From contig NZ_QWGB01000005.1 in the NCBI RefSeq assembly GCF_003576345.1, positions 558,001 through 622,000 on the forward strand: a DNA stretch of 64,000 nt, in the 5' to 3' direction. Every line of letters begins with the position of its first letter. Within the stretch, counting starts at the first letter, position 1. This DNA is from Henriciella barbarensis. Its GTDB lineage: Bacteria; Pseudomonadota; Alphaproteobacteria; Caulobacterales; Hyphomonadaceae. A program made the translations under genes and the position numbers. Below, piece by piece: positions 9,173 to 17,746 of the stretch. Below the pieces are notes generated by a model. It was not told the origin of the DNA. It did not search any database and saw only the letters and a program-made list of their open reading frames with translations.

Positions 9173-10252
9173 CTATCTGAACTTATTGAGGGCGCGGCCC
9201 GCGACATTACGAACCGGCTTCGACATACGGCCGAGCTTGTTCTTCACCCGCAGAAGCCGCCATTTCTGCACCTCCCATGAAGGGAACAGCCTTCCCACAA
9301 GGGCGCGTTCAGCAGACCGCTGCTTGCGCTCCACTCGCAACAGGTGGCTGAAGGCGCGCGCCTCCAGAAGCGCCGCGTGCTTCTGCTCCCGCTCGCGTTT
9401 CAACTGTCCTGACAGATAGGCTTCACGCAGTTCAAGCTCTTCGATCCGGGCCGACTTCGAGGCGATGATCTCGTTAAAGGCCTTCTCGCGCTCTCGCATG
9501 CTCGTCTGCAGGTTGACCTCTTCAACGTCATCCGCGCTCGGAAGCTCGGGGCTGAGAATCTGGCGCTCCATCTTGCTGGTAAAGGCGAACTGGTCGACCC
9601 GCGCATCCGGGCTGCCCGTAAAGCTGTGATCCCGCAACATGTCGCGAACTGTTTCAAACAGCTCATACTCAGGCGCGAGCGCGCGCTCGATCCGCGCGCG
9701 TTCTCTGGAGGTCAGCTGGAGAATCAGCTCGTCGCGATCTCCGACATTCTCTTTCGGCACATCGATCGGGGGCTTGCCCAGAAGCTCTGCCAGATACTTC
9801 ATGGAGGCGTCGATGTCAGACGTATCGCCGATGAAATAGAATGAGTTCAGTATGTTCGAACGCTCTTCAGCGTTGCTCGCACACATCGAGTTTCTATAGA
9901 TGAAGCGGTTGGGAAATTCCGCGAACGACACGATGTCTTGCGGCAAATCCTTATCGCTCTTGCGGCGAAGATGGTAGTAGGACGAAACGAGGTGATCCAA
10001 CGGGTCACGCAGAAGCGTGAACACCTTGTAGTCAGGGTTTCCGATGACTTCCGGCAAGGCATCGGTCAACGCGCCTTCTTCACCAAAAATCGATGAAGCG
10101 AAATGGCTGGTCACGCAGATTTCCTCGCCAGCGCCCTCGCGCAATTCCGTTATGCGTTGGCCCTGCTCGACCCGGTAGAGCTCATACCAGCTTTCGATGA
10201 CGCGTTTGGTGCTGGTGCCCGCCGTCTTCGGAATATGAAAGTGTACGAGCAT
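9173..10252 (-). CDS. PAPS-dependent sulfotransferase family protein with C-terminal coiled coil
   Basis: The 359-residue protein begins with HIPKTAGTS (residues 6-14), the loop that holds the 5'-phosphosulfate of PAPS in carbohydrate sulfotransferases, and has LLRDPLDHLVSSYYH (about 80-94), the matching 3'-phosphate loop. From about 240 to 330 it is a charged predicted coiled coil rich in Glu, Arg and Lys. It has no signal peptide, so sulfation would be cytoplasmic, before export. PAPS could come from cysD/cysNC, and cysQ would clear PAP, both in this window. The nearest glycan substrate genes (gmd/fcl) lie beside it. Acceptor sugar unknown. Confidence 0.75.
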   Translation of the reverse strand: MLVHFHIPKTAGTSTKRVIESWYELYRVEQGQRITELREGAGEEICVTSHFASSIFGEEGALTDALPEVIGNPDYKVFTLLRDPLDHLVSSYYHLRRKSDKDLPQDIVSFAEFPNRFIYRNSMCASNAEERSNILNSFYFIGDTSDIDASMKYLAELLGKPPIDVPKENVGDRDELILQLTSRERARIERALAPEYELFETVRDMLRDHSFTGSPDARVDQFAFTSKMERQILSPELPSADDVEEVNLQTSMREREKAFNEIIASKSARIEELELREAYLSGQLKREREQKHAALLEARAFSHLLRVERKQRSAERALVGRLFPSWEVQKWRLLRVKNKLGRMSKPVRNVAGRALNKFR

Positions 10253-10336
10253 GGAGACCCTATGTCAGGACAACGGAAACAAGGAGTGCCGTGACAACAC
10301 TCGACGGACGCGAAAACCTAGTTGGAGAAACTGAAA

Positions 10337-11341
10337 CTAGCCAGCCTTTGGGTGCGCGAGCAAGGCTTCCATGAACTCATCAGGATTGTCGACACGGATA
10401 TTCTTCGTCCTGCAGCGCTCCGGCTCTGGATCGCCCTCCCAAAGCTTGGCCCCGAGATAGGTTGGCATATTGTATTCCATGCTCAGCATTACGCGTTCGC
10501 GTTCACCCGGGCGCCCGCCGCCATGCAGGCACCGGCATGTATCGGTGAAGATGATCGTGCCCGCTGGTCCGTGATATTCGTGAAGGGCACCATCAGGCAG
10601 CACTGAGTCCTCCTGACGGTCGAGGACGAAGTCAGGTCGCTCGAACAGGACCTCGCAATCCCTTGCAGCCGCTGCCATGAACGGACCGGAATCGGCATCC
10701 ACGTCAGTAATGTAGAGAAAGACTTTCAGCTGCGCACGGTCTTCCGGGTCGAAGTGAAGCCGTTGGGACGATTTGCGGTGAAATTCAGAGTTCTTCGCCA
10801 GTGTCACACCAAAACCGGTCATGATTGGAAACATGCCGAAATACCGGATGACCGGGGCCAGCAGGAGCGGGCTCGTCGCAAGTTTGAAGATCGCGCTATC
10901 GGCCCCGAAGGGTTTTCCCGCCGAGCCCAGGAATTGAAGACTGTCCTTCGACAGAAACTCCCGGCCCGAGGCAATCGCGTCCTGATAGGATCTCAGCCCC
11001 TCCGAGACGGCATCTTTCACCAATTGGTCATGGCTCAGATCGATCGAAGCGTGCGCAATGTCCTGCGGGATCTCGAACTCCGCCGTTTCCGCGGCAAGCG
11101 TCTTCTCAGCGAGATAGCGCCGTCCCAGCGCCTCGCGGCGCGCAATCTCTTCGCTTTTTATGAAGCGGGCCAGTTCATGATACTGCTTGCGCTGTTTCAT
11201 GCTCCCCTGACGGATCACAAAGGAACGCTCGAACACGGCGGCGGAGCGTGAAACCTCCATGAACTGCTCGGCCTTGTTCCGCCAGAAGTCCCGTTCGCCG
11301 ACAAGTTTGTCGACCTTCACGTCCTGCGCTGCATCAGGCAT
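10337..11341 (-). CDS. phytanoyl-CoA dioxygenase (PhyH)-like Fe(II)/2-oxoglutarate oxygenase, copy 1
   Basis: The 334-residue protein has the iron-binding triad expected for the double-stranded beta-helix oxygenases: RLHFDPED gives His196 and Asp198, CLHGGGRP gives His273, and an Arg ten residues later (Arg283) would bind 2-oxoglutarate. The first 90 residues are charged and helical. Known PhyH relatives hydroxylate lipids, natural products or sugar moieties, so hydroxylation of a glycan or its lipid carrier is possible but unproven. The next gene upstream encodes a close paralogue; an identical stretch, LATSPLLLAPVIRYFGMFPI, occurs in both. Confidence 0.7.
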   Translation of the reverse strand: MPDAAQDVKVDKLVGERDFWRNKAEQFMEVSRSAAVFERSFVIRQGSMKQRKQYHELARFIKSEEIARREALGRRYLAEKTLAAETAEFEIPQDIAHASIDLSHDQLVKDAVSEGLRSYQDAIASGREFLSKDSLQFLGSAGKPFGADSAIFKLATSPLLLAPVIRYFGMFPIMTGFGVTLAKNSEFHRKSSQRLHFDPEDRAQLKVFLYITDVDADSGPFMAAAARDCEVLFERPDFVLDRQEDSVLPDGALHEYHGPAGTIIFTDTCRCLHGGGRPGERERVMLSMEYNMPTYLGAKLWEGDPEPERCRTKNIRVDNPDEFMEALLAHPKAG

Positions 11342-11396
11342 GAGCTATCCCGCTCCCTTGATCTGGAGTGTATCCGAACTGGTCGTTTCGCAAGCC

Positions 11397-12458
11397 TTAC
11401 GCGGGCTTGGGGTGCGCCAGCAAGGCTTCGGTGTACTCATTCAGATTATAGTCCCTGACCTTCAGCGTCCGGCAGCGGCGCTCTGGCGTCGGGTCACCCT
11501 CCCAGAGCTTCGAATTGAGATGCGTCGGTATATTGTACTCGATGCTCAGCATGAGGCGCTTCTTGCCGCCGGGCCGGGCACCGGCGTGAAGGCAGCGGCA
11601 CGTATCACAGTAAATCGCCGTACCAGCCGGACCGGTGAATGTGCGGATAGACCCCTCCCGAACTGCCGTATCATCCTGACGGGCCAGTTTGAAATCCGGA
11701 TCATTATAAAGAACGGCGCTGTCTTCGGCCGGGACGGCCATGAACGGGCCGGACGTCTCGTCCACATCAGTGATGTAGAAGAATACCTTCAGCTGCGTGC
11801 GGTCTTCCGGGTCGAAATGCAGGCGCTGTGAAGAATGCGGATAGAACTCTTCATTGCGGGCTGACAGCAGGCCGAAGCCGGTCATGATTGGGAACATGCC
11901 GAAATAGCGAATAACCGGGGCAAGCAGCAACGGGCTTGTCGCCAGCTTGTAGACACCGCCGCTGGCGATAAACGGCCAGCCGGCGTCGCCGACAAATTCG
12001 AGGCTATCCTTGGACAGGAGCTCTTTTCCAGAGTCGATTGCTTCCTGATAGGTATCGCGACACTCTTTGATGGCGTCCTGCACCAGCGGATGATGGCTGA
12101 GATCAACCGACGCAAAGCCATCCTTCTGCAACACGACCAGTTTGGAGGTTTCAGACTCCAGCTTCTGTTCTGCAAGGTATTTTTGACCAAGCTCCCGGCG
12201 CCGCTGGATATCAGCCGCCTTAACTTCCTTCGCCAACGCGTGGTAGGTCTGACGCTGCCGCATCGTGCCTTTGGTCAGAAGGTAGGAACGATCAATCGTA
12301 GGTGTATTCTGGAACTGCTCGGACAGCTTTTCAGCTTCGGCCCGCCAGCGGTTGCGGTCGGTTCGAAGAGCCGCAAGCTCAGCTTCGTAGTCGCGCTCTG
12401 GCGCTTTTGTCGCCTGAGCCGGATCTTCGCCCCGAACGTCCTGATTAACAATAGACAT
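11397..12458 (-). CDS. phytanoyl-CoA dioxygenase (PhyH)-like oxygenase, copy 2
   Basis: I place the start at the ATG at 12458 (353 residues), which has TTGGAG about 13 bases upstream; a longer in-frame start at 12479 is less supported. His214 and Asp216 (RLHFDPED), His291 (CLHAGARP) and Arg301 reproduce the metal and 2-oxoglutarate ligands of copy 1. The N-terminal 100 residues form a longer helical, probably coiled-coil region. The pair are tandem duplicates separated by 55 bp and likely co-transcribed with the sulfotransferase. Divergence is greatest in the N-terminus and around the last strand, which suggests related but distinct substrates, or a heterodimer. Confidence 0.7.
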   Translation of the reverse strand: MSIVNQDVRGEDPAQATKAPERDYEAELAALRTDRNRWRAEAEKLSEQFQNTPTIDRSYLLTKGTMRQRQTYHALAKEVKAADIQRRRELGQKYLAEQKLESETSKLVVLQKDGFASVDLSHHPLVQDAIKECRDTYQEAIDSGKELLSKDSLEFVGDAGWPFIASGGVYKLATSPLLLAPVIRYFGMFPIMTGFGLLSARNEEFYPHSSQRLHFDPEDRTQLKVFFYITDVDETSGPFMAVPAEDSAVLYNDPDFKLARQDDTAVREGSIRTFTGPAGTAIYCDTCRCLHAGARPGGKKRLMLSIEYNIPTHLNSKLWEGDPTPERRCRTLKVRDYNLNEYTEALLAHPKPA

Positions 12459-12599
12459 GCTTAATAAACTCCAACCCACTTGTCGGGAGAATCTCTCACA
12501 GCGTTAAAATGTCAACTACGTAACATCCGCACACCGCTTGCTCTGCCTGCGTAATTGCGTCTACACGGGGACGCACTTTCGACGCTTGAGGATTGCCGC

Positions 12600-13295
12600 A
12601 TGCCAATTGAGAATTCCGCCCATATCGCAGATGCATTTGCCAGGATCGCAGAAAAGAAAATCGAGGTTGGCAGCTTGATCAATATCGGGTCCGGCCGGGG
12701 CGACGATCTGGGTTTCTACAAGTCACATTGGCCAGACATGCAGGCTCTGCTCATCGATATGGACCCCCGTTTCCTCGAGATCTGGGAAAAGCTTGCGGCC
12801 ACCCACGAAGGGACAAAGTACGTCGTATGCGGCGCTTCGTCCGAGGACGGTGAAGGTCAGTTCCTCAAGTCGAACGATGTCGGCGGCGCGCTTTCCAAGG
12901 TCACGGCTGGCGACAATGTTCACACAACCCCGCTGCGGAAGATCGACACCCTCGTCAAGGAATTCGATATGCCGGGGCCGTACTTCATGAAGTTCGACAC
13001 GCACGGCGTGGAGCTCGACATCCTCGCCGGGTGCGAGGAGACACTGAAGAATACGAGCCTCATCATGATGGAGGTCTATAACTTCAAGCTGAATTTCGTG
13101 GACCGCAAGAACCTCACCTTCGATGAGATGTCCCTTCACATGAAGTCGCTCGGCTTTCGCTGCGTAGACATGTGCGATCCGCTTTTCCGGCCCGGTGACC
13201 ATGCGCTCTGGCAGATGCACCTCATCTTCATCAGGGATGATCATCCAATCTGGGAGCGCAGCTCATACGGGACCGGTGCACCGGCGGCCAGCTAA
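12600..13295 (+). CDS. FkbM-family SAM-dependent methyltransferase
   Basis: Read from the ATG at 12600 (231 residues); an upstream TTG at 12555 is less likely because a GAGGA-like site precedes 12600. The SAM-binding loop reads LINIGSGRGDDLGFY, followed by an acidic strand end (LLIDMDPRF). The FkbM-type active-site segment is FMKFDTHGVELDILAGCEETL, which replaces the usual KIDTEGxE with KFDTHGVE. Such enzymes O-methylate sugars or small molecules. It faces away from the PhyH pair (142 bp apart) and precedes a GT2 gene. Confidence 0.75.
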   Translation: MPIENSAHIADAFARIAEKKIEVGSLINIGSGRGDDLGFYKSHWPDMQALLIDMDPRFLEIWEKLAATHEGTKYVVCGASSEDGEGQFLKSNDVGGALSKVTAGDNVHTTPLRKIDTLVKEFDMPGPYFMKFDTHGVELDILAGCEETLKNTSLIMMEVYNFKLNFVDRKNLTFDEMSLHMKSLGFRCVDMCDPLFRPGDHALWQMHLIFIRDDHPIWERSSYGTGAPAAS

Positions 13296-13343
13296 GCGTC
13301 GCCCAGCTGAAGGTCGGCGAGGTCCTTTTTCTTAACCGCAACC

Positions 13344-13387
13344 GAAGATGAGCGGCCTCCCACCTCATGGGTGAACCGCTCGTCTTC
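13344..13387. other. 12-bp stem hairpin in the gap between FkbM and GT2 genes
   Basis: Arms at 13344-13355 and 13376-13387 (GAAGATGAGCGG/CCGCTCGTCTTC) pair with one G-T wobble, and the 20-base loop contains a smaller CCCA/TGGG hairpin. No T-tract follows on either strand, so it is not a standard intrinsic terminator. It may be an RNA processing or attenuation element in the 192-bp gap before the GT2 gene. Confidence 0.4.
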
Positions 13388-13487
13388 AGCTGCGCGACTT
13401 GCCGGGCCTGCTGGATATAGACCTTGCAAGTGCGCCGACGTGCTGAAATCGATTAGTCGACCGGCAGTAAATTAGCAGGAGCAGAAA

Positions 13488-14540
13488 ATGGAGTGGGCAA
13501 GACGCGTGCGCCGTGCTGCGAGTTCAATCCTCCGAGGACGCCGCAAACCCCCGCCAGGACCTCAGACGGCTGAAAAAGCCGTAGTCAGCAACTGGCATGC
13601 GAAGTTGAGCGATGAGCAGCGCCAATACGTCGTCGATCATGCTGTCGATCCCATCCGCCCCGACATCGGACAGGCTGGCGCGCCGCGTCCCCGCCACGCC
13701 TGCCTCGACGCGCGTCCCCGCATCAGCGTGGTTCTGGGCACCCTCAATCGCCGCAAACTACTCGAGAAGTGTATCGCCACCGTGCGCCGCGAGCTCGAAG
13801 GACTTGATGGTGAGATCATCGTTGTCGACGGCGGCTCTAATGATCGTACCATTCCGTGGCTGACCAAGCAGGAGGATGTGATCACCATTCTCCAGTACAA
13901 TCGCTACAAGTCTGGCAACACATCGATGCGTCGGCGCAGCTGGGGCGGCTTCATGAATATGGGCTTCCGCGCCGCCTCGGCCGACTACATCCTGATGATT
14001 TCGGACGATTGCCTCCTGATGCCCGGCGCAATCCGCAACGGCATTGCCCAGATCGAAGCTGCAAAGCAGGCTGGCATTCCCGTCGGGGCCTGCGCCTTCT
14101 ACTTCCGCGACTGGCCAAAGCAAAAACGCTACTACGTCCAGCGCACGATCGGCGGCAACCTGATGCTCAATCACGGCATCTACACGCGCGAGGCCCTCGA
14201 GGCCGCACAATACGCGAATGAAGACGACTATGTTTTCTACAAGTCGGATACCGATCTGTCGCTGAAGATCTGGGATAGCGGCTACGCCATCATCGATGCA
14301 CCGCAGTCAATTTGTGAACACTATGTCGGCATAGAAGAAGAGCTTCGGGCCGGGAATACAGCGCTCATGTCGTATGATCGGTCACAGATGAAGCAGTACT
14401 GGCCAGACCTGGTCACTGATGAAGGCGTGGCAAAAATGGGAAAGATCTATCTTGACCAGCCACCCGGTGATGAAGCGGACAAGACATGGGGCAGGCTGTA
14501 CCGGCAGGAAGAACGAGCCGCCAAGAAAACAAAATCCTAA
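13488..14540 (+). CDS. family 2 glycosyltransferase (GT-A fold)
   Basis: The 350-residue protein has a GT-A core from about residue 78: ISVVLGTLNRRKLLEKCI, IIVVDGGSNDRTI, then the metal-binding ISDDCLLMPGA (Asp-Asp in place of a strict DxD). An AGGAG sits just before the ATG. The N-terminal 75 residues are basic and could lie on the membrane. It should transfer a sugar from a nucleotide donor to the growing glycan; donor and linkage cannot be read. It is 57 bp upstream of the large FkbM-coiled-coil gene. Confidence 0.8.
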   Translation: MEWARRVRRAASSILRGRRKPPPGPQTAEKAVVSNWHAKLSDEQRQYVVDHAVDPIRPDIGQAGAPRPRHACLDARPRISVVLGTLNRRKLLEKCIATVRRELEGLDGEIIVVDGGSNDRTIPWLTKQEDVITILQYNRYKSGNTSMRRRSWGGFMNMGFRAASADYILMISDDCLLMPGAIRNGIAQIEAAKQAGIPVGACAFYFRDWPKQKRYYVQRTIGGNLMLNHGIYTREALEAAQYANEDDYVFYKSDTDLSLKIWDSGYAIIDAPQSICEHYVGIEEELRAGNTALMSYDRSQMKQYWPDLVTDEGVAKMGKIYLDQPPGDEADKTWGRLYRQEERAAKKTKS

Positions 14541-14597
14541 CTTGAAATAGACGCCGCATCGGGCGATCCGGTCCTGTGTTCAAGTTTCCGTAGACGG

Positions 14598-16877
14598 ATG
14601 ACAACCATGGCGCAGCCACAGAAAGAGAATAAGGCCGCAACGGCGAAAACCAGTACGGCTGATCGACGGGCACCTTATCTGCTGAGGGGTGAGTCGCCCG
14701 AGCCAGATATCCAGTCGCTCTTCCAGCTTCTGGCGACACTCCGAGACACGCAGGCCCGGATCGAGCTGAGCGGACTGATCCGCACAAGACTGCGCTCAGT
14801 CTTCCCTGCCGGTTCCGGCAAGACTGGCACGGCCCCGTTGAAGAACGGATTGAGCTTCGATGTGGATCTCGGAGATCTTTTTGGTGCTGAGTTCTACCTC
14901 GGCAACATGAATGAAACCGACGTCCTGAACGCGCTCACCGCAACGCTTCCGGATAATGCCAACACAGTCGATGTCGGTGCCAATTTCGGCCTCTTCGGTG
15001 TTCATGCTGGCCATGTCGCCCAGAAAGGCAAAGTTGTGGCTCTTGAGCCGCTCCCATCAGCGTTTGAACTGCTCGAAAAGAATATCGCGCAGAACGGGTT
15101 GAATGACCGCATCGAGGCCGTGAACGCCGCTGTATCTGAAAGAGGTGGCAAGGCAAAGTTCTTCGTTGCCACTGACGGGGCCTTCAGCGGACTGCGTGAC
15201 ACCGGGCGGTCGCCGGTGCTCGACACGGTGACAGTCGCCAAGGTTGCGCTCGACAGGTGCGCACCTGTGAAGGCGCTGGACCGCATAGACTTCCTCAAGA
15301 TCGATACTGAGGGGCACGAAAACCAGGTGCTTGCGGGCGCCCGCAAGACACTTGAGCGCGCACGCACAGCGCTCGTCATGCTCGAATACAGCCACAAGAA
15401 CCTCACCGCCGAAACGCGGGACAGCCTGCTTGCAGAACTTGAGCCCCTGCTGGATGCCGGTTTCGAGGCCCACCTCTACGATGGCAGTCAGAAGCTGGTT
15501 AAACTCAAGACCGCCGGCGATATCCCACCCGAAACATCAGGCACGGTCTTCCTGGCCGGTGAGGATTGCGCCTGGGCGAAGGACTTCTTCTCTGCGCTAG
15601 TCAATGAAGTTGATGCGACCAGGCCGTCCGCCTCGGATGAGTCCTCCGTCCTGATCCTGCGTGAATTCACCAAGATCCGGAACCAGGTAGCCGACGTTGA
15701 ACGCCTTCAGGCAGCTTTTCCGTCAACTGGCGGCGCCGCGCCAATCTCGAAGCGTGTCCTGAATGAAGTCGCCCGCCTCCAGACTGAAATTGAACGCGCC
15801 GAAACCTATCGCAACGCGCTTCAGGGTCACTACGACAAGGCTGATGCGGAGAGAAACCGGCTACGACAGCAGACCTCGGACCTGAAAGAGGCACTGACCG
15901 AACAGAAAGAACGTATGCAGGCGTTCCAGAAGCTTTCCGATTCGCTTCAGGAAAAGCTGGATGCCCGCGACAGTGAACACCGCCAGAAGATTGCGGATGT
16001 TCGAAGCTCACTTGATCGTCAGCATGAGCGCGCCGAGGAACTAAAAAAGTCGCTTCTGGAATCCATGAGCGCCCAGAACGATCTCCAAGCCGAGCTCGCA
16101 TCCGTCAACGAACGCCTGACCGCTTCGAAGAAGGAATACGCCTCTACCAAGTCGCGCCTGGTCAACGTCGAAGCGCAGGTATCCGATCTCGACACAAAGC
16201 TCGAAAAAGCGAGGAGCGACCGCGACTCTCTCAATGAGCGGGTCGAGGCCTTCCGCAACCTGTCGGCAGATCTTCAGCAGAAGCTGGAAGCGGCGAAGGC
16301 TGGGCAGGAATCAGCGCGCCGGGACTTCGATCTTCTGCTGTCCAAAGAAAAGAGCGCGCATGATCAGACGCGCGTCCGCCTGGAATCCGACCTCGAGAAG
16401 GAAAAGACTGCCCACGCGAAAACCCATCAGGATCTGAAGCAGATCCTCTCGGAAGAGCGGAACGCGCACAAGGGCACGAGAGCGGAGCTCACAAAGGAAA
16501 AAGAGGCCCACGAGAAAACTCATCGTGACCTGAAATATATCATCTCGGAAGAGCGCAACGCCCTCAAACGCGAAAAAGCCGCTCACGAGAAGACCCACCG
16601 CGACCTGAAAGCCATACTGTCCGAGGAACGCAACGCTCACAAGGAAACGCGCAAGCATCTCGAAGTCAGCCGCCAGCTTCGCGCAGATCAGCGCCGTGAG
16701 CTTGACGAAGCCGCCACCAGGCAGGCCGCGCTCGAGGCAGAAATCGCCGCTCTCGCTGCAGAGAAGCAGGCGCTTCAGACCGAGATCAACGAAAAGCGCG
16801 CGCTCGTCCGGGTGATCCAGCAGCGCGAAGCGCTTCACGAAATCGGCCTCGGCAAACACCTCCGCCAGCGCCGCTAG
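14598..16877 (+). CDS. FkbM-family methyltransferase fused to a long coiled-coil tail
   Basis: The 759-residue protein has an FkbM methyltransferase domain at about residues 75-310: TVDVGANFGLFGVHAG (SAM loop), VVALEPLPSAFELLEKN and FLKIDTEGHENQVLAGA. From about residue 395 to the end it is almost unbroken heptad-rich helix, high in Glu, Lys, Arg, Gln and Ala. Between about 595 and 690 a 25-35 residue unit with the core AHEKTHRDLK and SEERNAHK repeats at least three times. Free-standing FkbM enzymes are about 200-280 residues, so the tail is an added module, perhaps for oligomerisation, scaffolding or measuring chain length as coiled coils do in WbdD-type terminators. A second ATG at 14607 is also possible. 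Confidence 0.8.
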   Translation: MTTMAQPQKENKAATAKTSTADRRAPYLLRGESPEPDIQSLFQLLATLRDTQARIELSGLIRTRLRSVFPAGSGKTGTAPLKNGLSFDVDLGDLFGAEFYLGNMNETDVLNALTATLPDNANTVDVGANFGLFGVHAGHVAQKGKVVALEPLPSAFELLEKNIAQNGLNDRIEAVNAAVSERGGKAKFFVATDGAFSGLRDTGRSPVLDTVTVAKVALDRCAPVKALDRIDFLKIDTEGHENQVLAGARKTLERARTALVMLEYSHKNLTAETRDSLLAELEPLLDAGFEAHLYDGSQKLVKLKTAGDIPPETSGTVFLAGEDCAWAKDFFSALVNEVDATRPSASDESSVLILREFTKIRNQVADVERLQAAFPSTGGAAPISKRVLNEVARLQTEIERAETYRNALQGHYDKADAERNRLRQQTSDLKEALTEQKERMQAFQKLSDSLQEKLDARDSEHRQKIADVRSSLDRQHERAEELKKSLLESMSAQNDLQAELASVNERLTASKKEYASTKSRLVNVEAQVSDLDTKLEKARSDRDSLNERVEAFRNLSADLQQKLEAAKAGQESARRDFDLLLSKEKSAHDQTRVRLESDLEKEKTAHAKTHQDLKQILSEERNAHKGTRAELTKEKEAHEKTHRDLKYIISEERNALKREKAAHEKTHRDLKAILSEERNAHKETRKHLEVSRQLRADQRRELDEAATRQAALEAEIAALAAEKQALQTEINEKRALVRVIQQREALHEIGLGKHLRQRR
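16391..16647 (+). repeat. internal coding repeat in the coiled-coil tail
   Basis: Three related units start near 16391, 16494 and 16566. Each encodes a variant of EK-x-AHEKTHRDLK-x-ILSEERNAHK and so forms an in-phase helical repeat. The units differ at many third positions, so they are not a recent slippage product, though spacing between units varies (about 103 and 72 bases). Confidence 0.7.
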
Positions 16878-16895
16878 CGAGCGCCCGAAGCCCCC

Positions 16896-17741
16896 CTACA
16901 TCGCCAGGAAGCCGCCGTCGATGCGGAAGTCCGCGCCGTTGGCATAGGATGAGGCGTCCGACATCAGGAAGGCCGTCGGCCCGACATAGTCTTCGGCGAG
17001 CGCCATGCCGCGCAGGCGGTCATAGTCGCCGCCCCGGCGCAGCGGGATCTTTTTCTCGTAATTGTCGAGGAACTCGCCGTCCTGATTGTTGAAGACGCCG
17101 GCAAAGGTCAGCGTATTGGTGCGCACGCCCTTCGGCCCCCAATAGACCGCCAGATAGCGTGTGAGATTGTAGAGCGCCGACTTCGACGCGCTATAGGCGA
17201 CCGGCTTGTAGAAGGTCTCACCCCGGTCACGCCGGTACTGGTACAGCGACTGGTCAGGCGACACTGTGCCATAGATGGAGGCGACATTGGCGATGGAGCC
17301 CTTGCCCGCTTCCGCCATCGCCTTGCCGAAGACCTGGCAGCACTGGAAGACGCCCTTCACATTGACGTCCATGATCCGCTCCCAGCTCTCGGCCGGGTAA
17401 TCCTCAAAGGGCCCATTCTCTGCCGCCGTTGAGTTTGGCGGGCTGTCGAGCGCGGCATTGTTCACAAGGCCGGACGGCGTGCCGAAATGCTGGGTGATTG
17501 ACTCTAGCGCAGCCTCAAGCGAGGCGCGGTCGGTGACATCGGCCTTGAACGCCTTGATCACCTTGTCGCCGGGCCCGTCCGGAAACGCCTTGGCCGTCGC
17601 TTCATCGCTGGCATTTGGCTCGACAATGGCGACATTCGCGCCGCAGCCGACAAGGCCGTTCGCCATCGCCCGGCCAATCTGGCCATAGCCGCCGGTCACC
17701 ACAATCGTGCGCCCATACAATCCGAAAAGTTTGTCCAGCAT
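16896..17741 (-). CDS. short-chain dehydrogenase/reductase, PtmA-like
   Basis: A complete classical SDR of 281 residues: TGGYGQIG cofactor loop at 16-23, NNAA at 94-97, catalytic Ser155, Tyr183 and Lys187 (YSASK). The C-terminal half, with GVFNNQ, FLMSDASSYANGADF and a final DGG, resembles the PtmA-type dehydrogenases of legionaminic-acid/flagellin-glycan loci as I remember them. It follows the HAD phosphatase with 5 bp between, so it is probably the last gene of the NeuB-led operon. A role in making or modifying the keto-acid sugar precursor is inferred from context; substrate unknown. Confidence 0.75.
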   Translation of the reverse strand: MLDKLFGLYGRTIVVTGGYGQIGRAMANGLVGCGANVAIVEPNASDEATAKAFPDGPGDKVIKAFKADVTDRASLEAALESITQHFGTPSGLVNNAALDSPPNSTAAENGPFEDYPAESWERIMDVNVKGVFQCCQVFGKAMAEAGKGSIANVASIYGTVSPDQSLYQYRRDRGETFYKPVAYSASKSALYNLTRYLAVYWGPKGVRTNTLTFAGVFNNQDGEFLDNYEKKIPLRRGGDYDRLRGMALAEDYVGPTAFLMSDASSYANGADFRIDGGFLAM

Positions 17742-17746
17742 CTTGC

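Noticed and set aside
13344-13387. Intrinsic terminator for the FkbM gene
   Set aside because: The stem is good, but there is no T-tract on either strand after it.
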